Shown: positions 1 to 4,912 of the stretch, one piece after another
Numbering within the stretch: the stretch's first letter is position 1
How the letters are laid out: each line of letters starts with the position of its first letter
Source of the DNA: Sulfurovum sp.
GTDB taxonomy: Bacteria; Campylobacterota; Campylobacteria; Campylobacterales; Sulfurovaceae
Length of the DNA: 9,192 bases
NCBI GenBank assembly: GCA_020721385.1
Contig: DYMW01000059.1
Span: forward strand, 1-9,192
Direction of reading: 5' to 3'
Translations under genes and position numbers: made by a program
Notes under the pieces: generated by a model
The model's input: only the letters and a program-made list of their open reading frames with translations
Told to the model about the DNA's origin: nothing
The model's database searches: none

Positions 1-106
1 TGTTGGCTCTAACAGTTGGGTAAACTTGAATGCCTTGGGTTTTCAGATACTTTGCCGTTGCCAACCCAATACCTGATGAGCAACCTGTAATGACAATATT
101 GGTCAT
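1..106 (-). CDS. Short-chain dehydrogenase/reductase, N-terminal fragment (cut by window edge)
   Basis: Only the first 35 codons lie in the window; the gene continues past the left edge. The translation begins MTNIVITGCSSGIGLATAKY and has the SDR Rossmann cofactor motif TGxxxGIG at residues 7-14 (TGCSSGIG), following a hydrophobic first strand. After the second strand comes TVRAN with Arg33, a basic residue where many NADP(H)-preferring SDRs carry one; the cofactor preference is inference. The ATG begins one base after the trpC TAG stop (TAG-G-ATG), so it is almost certainly co-transcribed and translationally coupled to trpC. The catalytic Ser-Tyr-Lys lies outside the window, so the substrate cannot be judged. 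Family assignment is fairly sure; the specific function is unknown. Confidence 0.8.
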   Translation of the reverse strand, partial: MTNIVITGCSSGIGLATAKYLKTQGIQVYPTVRAN

Positions 107-107
107 C

Positions 108-902
108 CTATTTGCCGTATTTCAAATCTTTAACAGCTTGTGTAATATCATCTTGACGCATAAAGTGTTCTCCTACCAAAAAGGCATCGGCACCCACTTT
201 ACTCAGTTCTTGTACCATTTCATGGTCGGTAATCCCACTTTCAGCTACAATAATTTTGCTATTGGGAATCAAAGGAATCAATTTTTCACTCAAACTCATG
301 TCCATCTCAAAAGTTTCCAAATTACGGTGATTGATTCCAATAATATCAGCTCCTGCAAAAATGGCTTTGGTTAAATCTGTTTTATCATGAATCTCTACTA
401 AAGCTTGCATTCCTAAATGTCGCGTATAGTTAAGTAACTCTTTTAACTCTTTTCTGCTGAGTGCTGTAGCGATTAAAAGTACATAATCCGCTCCATAAGC
501 CAACGCTTCTACCAACTGATATTTATCAACAATAAAATCTTTTCTAAGCAATGGAATGCTTGTATAACGACGTACCATCCCTAAGTACTCTTTATTGCCT
601 TGAAAAAAATGTGGCTCAGTTAAAATAGAGAGTGAATCGGCTCCACCCTTTTCATACGCTTGGGCAATGACCATTGGGTCAAAATCTTCGCGAATAATCC
701 CTTTGCTTGGACTTGCTTTTTTAACCTCTGCAATAATTCTATACGGATTCTCTTTGGTTGATTTTAATGCCGTATGAACATCTTTTGGGGTAAATGGATT
801 GTATGCCAAAGAGCGTCCCAACCACTCTAAAGGATAATCAATTTTTCTTTTTTCTAAATCTTCTTTTGTTTTTTTGATAATTTCATCTAATATTTGTGCC
901 AA
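108..902 (-). CDS. trpC: Indole-3-glycerol phosphate synthase
   Basis: This cytoplasmic enzyme closes the ring of CdRP to give indole-3-glycerol phosphate, with loss of CO2 and water, in tryptophan biosynthesis. The 264 residues match the usual length of a monofunctional (beta/alpha)8 IGPS not fused to TrpF. Known active-site positions are all visible: Glu59 and Lys61 in IIAEVKKASPSKG, the general-acid Lys121 in LLRKDF, Glu170 in LVEIHD, Asn191 in GINHRNL, Glu221-Ser222 in VAESGI, and the phosphate-binding end AFLVGEHFM. The start is TTG at 902, chosen because GAGGAG (915-910) lies 7 nt upstream and the family N-terminus (ILDEIIKKT) begins right after. No other trp genes are here; it sits between a TPR lipoprotein gene (28 nt upstream) and an SDR gene (1 nt downstream). 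The detached location in a mixed operon is the only oddity. Confidence 0.97.
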   Translation of the reverse strand: MAQILDEIIKKTKEDLEKRKIDYPLEWLGRSLAYNPFTPKDVHTALKSTKENPYRIIAEVKKASPSKGIIREDFDPMVIAQAYEKGGADSLSILTEPHFFQGNKEYLGMVRRYTSIPLLRKDFIVDKYQLVEALAYGADYVLLIATALSRKELKELLNYTRHLGMQALVEIHDKTDLTKAIFAGADIIGINHRNLETFEMDMSLSEKLIPLIPNSKIIVAESGITDHEMVQELSKVGADAFLVGEHFMRQDDITQAVKDLKYGK

Positions 903-909
903 TGGTTAT

Positions 910-915
910 CTCCTC
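910..915 (-). promoter_or_regulatory. Shine-Dalgarno site for trpC
   Basis: GAGGAG on the minus strand lies 7 nt before a TTG codon. No ATG in frame is placed as well, so this site decides the unusual TTG start of trpC. It lies in the 28-nt gap after the TPR gene, which contains no visible terminator. Confidence 0.8.
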
Positions 916-930
916 TTATTGTTGTATTGA

Positions 931-2283
931 CTATTTTTTACATTTTTGATCAATGGCATTCCAATGCCCTCGAATCTCGTCTTCATCTAAACCTTCTATT
1001 TCTACAACCCGCTTCATATTGCTGTAGGCTTTTTCACAATTACCAAGTTTAAAATACCCCCAAGCCAAAGAGTCCAAATAATAACTGTTGTCAGGTTGTT
1101 GTTTTAAGGCTTTTTCAATAATGTCTATTCCTTTTTGAATATCAATATTTTTATCAATTAAGGTATACCCATAATAGTTTAAATAGATACTGTCATCAAT
1201 CTTTTTACTCAATGCCTCTTCAAATTTATTGACCACTTTTTGCAACATAACCGCATCATTTTTATCGGTTGCATTTTCATATTGAGCCATTGCTGATTCC
1301 GCAATCCATTTGGCATTCCCTGTATCTTTATAAAGTTTATCTGCAACCATTTCAGCCTTGACATAATCATGCTTTTCCAAATAAAGCTCATAAAGCAACT
1401 CATCATTTTTATACTCACTTTGTAAAAAAACAATCGCAGGAGCATACTCTTTGGCATACAAATAGGTCTCAATTAATTTTTCAGCATATACCTCTTTATG
1501 TGTCTCTTCATATAAATCTTGATAGACATCAATAAGCTCTTTAACTTTTTGCTGTTTACTGTAAATTTCTACGAGTTGTAAACAAATTTTTTCACTACAC
1601 TCATGAATATGACGATGACTCTCTAAATACTGAACAGCACCATCAACATCCCCAATATAACTCGCCAACAACGTTGTTATTTTTAGTAAAATATCTTCGT
1701 TAAAGGTCTTATTATACGCTTCTTCTAAAAGCTTAACCCCCTCTTTATAATCTCCTGAAAGTATGTAAGGATTTGCAGACAATTCAAAGTCAATCGGCTG
1801 AGTTGAATGGCTTAACAACTGTTTTGTAATACCCTTGGCTTCATTATATTTTTTCTCATTCAAGTAAAAAGAGATTAAAAGGCGTTCGCCTTGAACATTT
1901 TGCGGATTTTTTTGAACATAATTTTCGAGTTTACTCAAATTGTTCGAGCCTTTACCACTATAGAGTGCCGTGGTTAACTCTTGTATAAGATACTCATCAC
2001 TTTGCGTTGTCTCATAAAGTTTGGCATAATAGAGATTGCTGTTAGCAAAATCTCCTTGTTGTTCATACCAAATGGCTTTCATAATCCACTCTTCATTCGC
2101 CTTAGCCGTAGTGGTTGGTACCGTACTTTTAGTAGAAAAGTCTTTAGGATTATACTGAGTAAGATTTTCATTTGCAACAATGGTACTGTTGGGTGTATAA
2201 CTACAACCAATAATACAAAATGCCACAAGAGTAAACATCGGAATGGTTAATTTATGATTTTTCAATCTATGATACCTGGACAC
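931..2283 (-). CDS. TPR-repeat lipoprotein (PA4667/LbcA-like architecture)
   Basis: A 450-residue protein with a basic N-terminus, a hydrophobic stretch (residues 13-24) and a lipobox ending in IIGC, giving lipidation at Cys27 and a likely membrane anchor. After a Thr/Asn-rich linker (about 30-62), nearly everything is helical-hairpin repeat. The clearest TPRs are at about 369-430, with YYGYTLIDK, KALKQQPDN and SLAWGYFKLGN, a pattern typical of the C-terminal TPRs of the Pseudomonas PA4667/LbcA group. LbcA tethers a periplasmic C-terminal processing protease; whether this protein does so is inference. The GTG start at 2283 has AGAGG 10 nt upstream and overlaps ykgJ by 22 nt. A TTG at 2265, overlapping the ykgJ TGA as TTGA, is a strong alternative that gives a conventional 20-residue signal before the Cys. 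It is the middle gene of the operon. Confidence 0.82.
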   Translation of the reverse strand: MSRYHRLKNHKLTIPMFTLVAFCIIGCSYTPNSTIVANENLTQYNPKDFSTKSTVPTTTAKANEEWIMKAIWYEQQGDFANSNLYYAKLYETTQSDEYLIQELTTALYSGKGSNNLSKLENYVQKNPQNVQGERLLISFYLNEKKYNEAKGITKQLLSHSTQPIDFELSANPYILSGDYKEGVKLLEEAYNKTFNEDILLKITTLLASYIGDVDGAVQYLESHRHIHECSEKICLQLVEIYSKQQKVKELIDVYQDLYEETHKEVYAEKLIETYLYAKEYAPAIVFLQSEYKNDELLYELYLEKHDYVKAEMVADKLYKDTGNAKWIAESAMAQYENATDKNDAVMLQKVVNKFEEALSKKIDDSIYLNYYGYTLIDKNIDIQKGIDIIEKALKQQPDNSYYLDSLAWGYFKLGNCEKAYSNMKRVVEIEGLDEDEIRGHWNAIDQKCKK

Positions 2284-2651
2284 TCTTTTTTTACCTCTTC
2301 TTTATCAGTTTTAAATGTCTCCCAAAATGGAAAGGTTCGACACTGTCTTGGTCGCACAGTATATATTGTACACTGTTTCTTATTATTATCAAAGAAGATA
2401 CATGCATAATTGGTATCATCCAACTTCTTTTCTATTAACGAATAGCGATGTTTCACTTTTTTAAGATACATTGTAGCAAATTCTTCTATGGGTAAATTTA
2501 AAAAATTGGCTATTTCCTCTATCTCTTGATAGTTGACCCAAATGTAACCACTCGCACCTGTACAACAAGCACCTCCACAACTTTCACAAGCAGAGGGCTG
2601 AAATTTATAATCATATCCCTCTTGACTTAACAGATTACTCTTCACGGGCAT
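2262..2651 (-). CDS. YkgJ-family cysteine-cluster protein
   Basis: A small protein of about 129 residues. From the ATG at 2651 it carries Cys22, Cys25, Cys29 and Cys30 in ACESCGGACC, then Cys84 (YACIFFD), Cys94 (QCTIYTVRPRQC), Cys104 (RQCRTFPFW) and Cys124. This arrangement, with the CxIYxxRPxxCRxFPF block, is the signature of the YkgJ/CxxCxxCC family (PF03692-like), thought to bind zinc or an iron-sulfur cluster. The biochemical role is not established. The start is ambiguous: the only good Shine-Dalgarno (AAGGAG, 2660-2655) is 3 nt from the ATG at 2651 but 9 nt from an in-frame GTG at 2645, giving 129 or 127 residues. A longer reading to 2735 has no ribosome site and overlaps trmN by 101 nt. 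The gene overlaps trmN by about 11-17 nt and the TPR gene by 4-22 nt, so coupled translation is likely. Confidence 0.88.
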   Translation of the reverse strand: MPVKSNLLSQEGYDYKFQPSACESCGGACCTGASGYIWVNYQEIEEIANFLNLPIEEFATMYLKKVKHRYSLIEKKLDDTNYACIFFDNNKKQCTIYTVRPRQCRTFPFWETFKTDKEEVKKECPGIID

Positions 2652-3342
2652 AATCTCCTTTAATACTATTGGTTGAGGCATTATCAAAGGCCAATTGGGC
2701 CTCTGGTCTATAGTGACCCTCCTCATCAAACACAATTAATGGTGGCATTACTTTCATTAATGAATTAGAATTCATTCGTGCTGAAATCATCACCAGCTTT
2801 GACTCTCGATCAATCTTTGAATGTACAAAACGCATCACTTCAGGATTAATTTTATGCTTTTTTAAAGCATATAAAAGTCTATCAACCTGTTTAGCGTCAT
2901 AACAGAAAATAAAACGTCCTCTTGGCTTTAAGACCTTTTTGACTTTTTGTACAAAATCTTCAATGGGAAGATGATGTGCATAACGTGCAATATTAAGATG
3001 TTCATTACTGCTTTGGGTAACATTCTCATCATAAAATGGTGGATTTGATACCACATAATCAAATTTCTGATGCTCATTAAAATGAATAAAATCACCCATG
3101 TTAGATTTTACTTTCAAACCGTTAATAACATAATTATGTTTAGCATATTGTAACATAATTTTTTGCTTATCAATAATTGTTGTTTTTATTTTAAAATCTC
3201 TTGTTAATAAAAGTGAAATAATACCCACACCACAACCAACATCAAGCAGTTCACCTTTGGGGTGAAACTGGGAAATAAACTGATAAAGAAAGATAGAATC
3301 ACTATTATACGCATAACCTTTTGTTGGTTGATAGAGAAACAA
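2635..3342 (-). CDS. trmN: tRNA1(Val) adenine-37 N6-methyltransferase-like protein
   Basis: A 235-residue SAM-dependent methyltransferase of the COG4123/TrmN6 type, which N6-methylates A37 next to the anticodon of tRNA-Val in E. coli. It shows the N-terminal family block YQPTKGYAYNSDSIFL (4-19), the SAM-binding motif I LLDVGCGVGI (32-41) with Asp34, an acidic end of strand 2 (Asp58 in IIDK), and the catalytic NPPF (100-103) typical of N6-adenine or N5-glutamine methylases. Length fits the family. The start is TTG at 3342, supported by AAGGA 6 nt upstream; no ATG lies nearby in frame. It is the first gene of the operon and probably drives the four genes below it. The methylase fold is certain; the exact tRNA substrate is inferred from family resemblance. 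Confidence 0.87.
   Translation of the reverse strand: MFLYQPTKGYAYNSDSIFLYQFISQFHPKGELLDVGCGVGIISLLLTRDFKIKTTIIDKQKIMLQYAKHNYVINGLKVKSNMGDFIHFNEHQKFDYVVSNPPFYDENVTQSSNEHLNIARYAHHLPIEDFVQKVKKVLKPRGRFIFCYDAKQVDRLLYALKKHKINPEVMRFVHSKIDRESKLVMISARMNSNSLMKVMPPLIVFDEEGHYRPEAQLAFDNASTNSIKGDYAREE
2655..2660 (-). promoter_or_regulatory. Shine-Dalgarno site for the YkgJ-family gene
   Basis: AAGGAG on the minus strand lies inside the last codons of the methyltransferase gene. Its spacing is 3 nt to ATG 2651 and 9 nt to GTG 2645. The spacing favours GTG; the codon type favours ATG. Confidence 0.65.
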
Positions 3343-3348
3343 GCCAAA

Positions 3349-3353
3349 TCCTT
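3349..3353 (-). promoter_or_regulatory. Shine-Dalgarno site for trmN
   Basis: AAGGA on the minus strand is 6 nt before a TTG codon that begins the conserved FLYQPTKGY segment. It supports initiation at TTG 3342. Confidence 0.7.
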
Positions 3354-3370
3354 AAAAAAAAATAATAAAG

Positions 3371-3376
3371 ATTTTA
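3371..3376 (-). promoter_or_regulatory. Candidate -10 box of the trmN-ykgJ-TPR-trpC-SDR operon
   Basis: TAAAAT on the minus strand, preceded by TATAG and flanked by A/T-rich DNA, sits 28 nt before the trmN start. A start site near 3364 would give a leader of about 20 nt containing the AAGGA site. No -35 is visible, as is common for the housekeeping sigma factor in Campylobacterota. It is inferred from position and composition only. Confidence 0.4.
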
Positions 3377-3398
3377 CTATAAATTGACAATTTTTAGA

Positions 3399-3404
3399 TA
3401 AAAT
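3399..3404 (+). promoter_or_regulatory. Candidate -10 box of bpt (leaderless transcript)
   Basis: TAAAAT, in the context TTTTTAGATAAAATTCCG, ends 7 bases before the bpt ATG at 3412. A normal distance from -10 to start site puts the transcript start at about 3410-3412, at the ATG itself. No Shine-Dalgarno-like sequence occurs between the box and the ATG. A TTGACA at 3384-3389 is only 9 bp upstream, too close to serve as its -35. Confidence 0.5.
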
Positions 3405-3411
3405 TCCGATT

Positions 3412-4170
3412 ATGAATGATACAATTTTTACAGATACCCCTCCATTGTCAACAGATTTTTGTATGTTAGATTACGAATGTGCCTACATTGAAGATAAAAA
3501 TGTACGTATGAACTATAAACATATTGAAAAAGCAACCCAAGCTTATAATACCGCTCTTATTCATCGAGGATGGCGTCGTTTTGGTTGTTACTACTTTCAT
3601 CCTATTTGTAATGGATGCAATGAATGCAAGTCAATACGCATTGATGTCAATAACTTTAAATTCAGTAAATCACAAAGAAAAGCCATTAAGCGAAACCATC
3701 AAACTGAGATTATTATTCAAAAACCAACGCTTAGTCAAGCACACATTGATTTATACAACCGATATCATGCCTTTAAACATCGTAAAGATGATTGGTCTCA
3801 TCGCAATATCTCTCCACGAGAATATCGTGAAAACTTTGTTGAAGGTGCTCATGATTTTGGTAAAGAAGTTCTCTATATTAAAGACAATAAAGTCATCGGT
3901 GTTGATTTGATTGATGTACTTGATGATGGCATCTCATCAATTTATTTCTATTATGACCCTGATTATCCTCAATTGTCTTTAGGAACTTATTCGCTTCTTT
4001 ATCAAATTGAATTGGCAAAGGTTTTAGAATTGCCTTGGATTTATTTAGGCTATTGGGTTGATGGATGTAAAGCATTTACCTACAAACCAAATTTTCAACC
4101 TCAAGAAATTTTAGATGGATTCCCTGATGTTAGCCAAATTGCATATTGGAAAAGTTTTCCTAAAGCTTAA
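3412..4170 (+). CDS. bpt: Aspartate/glutamate leucyltransferase (Bpt/ATE family)
   Basis: A 252-residue aminoacyl-tRNA-protein transferase of the bacterial Bpt/ATE family, which adds leucine (or arginine in ATE proper) from charged tRNA to N-terminal Asp or Glu and so marks proteins for ClpS/ClpAP-type N-degron turnover. The N-terminal ATE domain shows Cys17 and Cys23, then RGWRRFG (52-58) and HPICNGCNECKSIRI with Cys66, Cys69 and Cys72, and the SKSQRKAIKRN block (85-95). The C-terminal GNAT-like domain has YFYYDPDYPQLSLGTYSLLY, LPWIYLGYWV and the YKPNFQPQEIL end. Length matches the family (about 240-260). Leu rather than Arg specificity is inferred from bacterial homologues and cannot be read directly. 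It is a single gene, divergent from the trmN operon, with no ribosome site and no clear terminator; clpS is not in the window. Confidence 0.92.
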   Translation: MNDTIFTDTPPLSTDFCMLDYECAYIEDKNVRMNYKHIEKATQAYNTALIHRGWRRFGCYYFHPICNGCNECKSIRIDVNNFKFSKSQRKAIKRNHQTEIIIQKPTLSQAHIDLYNRYHAFKHRKDDWSHRNISPREYRENFVEGAHDFGKEVLYIKDNKVIGVDLIDVLDDGISSIYFYYDPDYPQLSLGTYSLLYQIELAKVLELPWIYLGYWVDGCKAFTYKPNFQPQEILDGFPDVSQIAYWKSFPKA

Positions 4171-4385
4171 TAATTGTTGGAAAAAAACTCTTCGAAACAA
4201 ATAATAATATAAGAAATAGTAATGAAAAATATAATGTTATTTTTTGTTAAATGTCTTATTTCGCTCTGTTAAAAAGTTATCTTTTTTTACACTATTAGCC
4301 TATTTTTAGGCAAATGTAACCTTTATTTTATATCTTCTCAGTCATAATTGTAGAAATAAATCACAAATTAACAGGAGTTCATTCC
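4171..4385 (+). other. A/T-rich spacer with candidate promoters and small hairpins
   Basis: This 215-nt spacer holds no ORF worth calling. Visible elements are an all-A/T inverted repeat (AAAAATA 4225-4231 with TATTTTT 4238-4244), too weak to call as the bpt terminator; a perfect TATAAT at 4230-4235; a T-run at 4282-4288; and a perfect 5-bp hairpin GCCTA-TTTT-TAGGC at 4298-4311. Nearer the next gene are a CATAAT at 4343-4348 and the ribosome site AGGAG at 4373-4377, 8 nt before the ATG at 4386. If TATAAT 4230 is the working promoter, the next gene has a leader of about 145 nt that includes the hairpin; if CATAAT is used, the leader is about 30 nt. Confidence 0.4.
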
Positions 4386-4874
4386 ATGATAAACAAGCAT
4401 AAGACCCTATTCGTACTTTTAAGTATAACACTATCTTCTAATAGCTTTGCTACCAAAATTGAATGTACAGGTCCTCATTGTCTTGCAAAATTTGCGCAAG
4501 TTGAAAAAAATGCTAAACAAGAAATAACTCCTTTCAAAATCAAAAATGAATCATCATCACTTGAACCAACCACAAAAATGATTGATGGTATTCCAACCAT
4601 TGTTTTTCCTGATAGTGTTTATGTGATGGCTGAAGCACAAACATTTAGTATGGAAGATACTGAAAATCTAAAAACCTTGGTTTCACTCGATAAAGATACC
4701 AACAATACAGAACACATACTAACTCATAAAAATAATTTGAAATTTGTCGTGAAAAATATAGAAAACAGTGAAGAAGAAAACAATACCATTCTACCTACAG
4801 CAGAAAAATATTGTGATAATGAAAAGCCAAAGCTTATTTGTGATAATGAAACACACATTTGTCAATGTGTGTAG
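4386..4874 (+). CDS. Unrecognised exported six-cysteine protein
   Basis: I do not recognise this 162-residue protein. It starts with a clear Sec-type signal peptide: basic MINKHK, hydrophobic LFVLLSITL, and a likely cut after Ala22 (NSFA/TK). No lipobox is seen. The mature part is hydrophilic and acidic, with no further membrane segment. Six cysteines cluster at the two ends: Cys27 and Cys32 (ECTGPHC), and Cys143, Cys152, Cys159 and Cys161 in a tail with CDNE twice and ending CQCV. An even number at opposite ends suggests disulfides or metal binding in the periplasm or outside; this is inference. The middle has one hydrophobic patch, IPTIVFPDSVYVMAE (69-83). AGGAG 8 nt upstream supports the ATG. 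It appears monocistronic and ends in two overlapping hairpins, with tandem TAG stops. Confidence 0.75.
   Translation: MINKHKTLFVLLSITLSSNSFATKIECTGPHCLAKFAQVEKNAKQEITPFKIKNESSSLEPTTKMIDGIPTIVFPDSVYVMAEAQTFSMEDTENLKTLVSLDKDTNNTEHILTHKNNLKFVVKNIENSEEENNTILPTAEKYCDNEKPKLICDNETHICQCV
4851..4872 (+). repeat. Inverted repeat (hairpin A) in the last codons
   Basis: ACACACATT (4851-4859) and AATGTGTGT (4864-4872) are perfect reverse complements around the 4-nt loop TGTC, giving a 9-bp stem. It encodes the THICQCV end of the exported protein and reaches the first base of its stop codon. Its right arm supplies the GTGTG that can otherwise pair with CACAC at 4899-4903. Confidence 0.7.
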
Positions 4875-4903
4875 TAGAACCCCTTTGAGGGGGTTCTACA
4901 CAC
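4867..4903. terminator. Hairpin between convergent genes, probable bidirectional terminator
   Basis: TAGAACCCC (4875-4883) pairs perfectly with GGGGTTCTA (4890-4898) around a 6-nt loop. The stem extends with GTGTG (4867-4871) and CACAC (4899-4903) if the TAG stop codon (4872-4874) is bulged out. It lies between the converging exported-protein gene and purL, where a shared terminator is expected. Neither side has a strong T-run, so it may act as a weak intrinsic terminator or a 3'-end stabiliser. Confidence 0.6.
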
Positions 4904-4912
4904 TTCAAAAGA

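Noticed and set aside
30..374. Plus-strand ORF of 114 codons over the trpC end
   Set aside because: It is the antisense shadow of trpC, whose active-site motifs are intact on the minus strand; no ribosome site or family pattern supports it.
2652..2735. N-terminal extension of the YkgJ-family protein
   Set aside because: The extra 28 residues overlap the methyltransferase gene in another frame, have no ribosome site, and precede a start that has one.
3384..3389. Consensus TTGACA upstream of bpt
   Set aside because: It is 9 bp from the TAAAAT box instead of about 17, and the lineage usually does without a -35, so it is probably chance.
4298..4311. Hairpin GCCTA-TTTT-TAGGC as a bpt terminator
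   Set aside because: No T-run follows on the plus strand, the stem is only 5 bp, and it is 128 nt past the bpt stop. It is mentioned only as a spacer element.
4171..4385. tRNA or other RNA gene in the spacer after bpt
   Set aside because: There is no cloverleaf pattern, CCA end or GC-rich structure; the stretch is uniformly A/T-rich.
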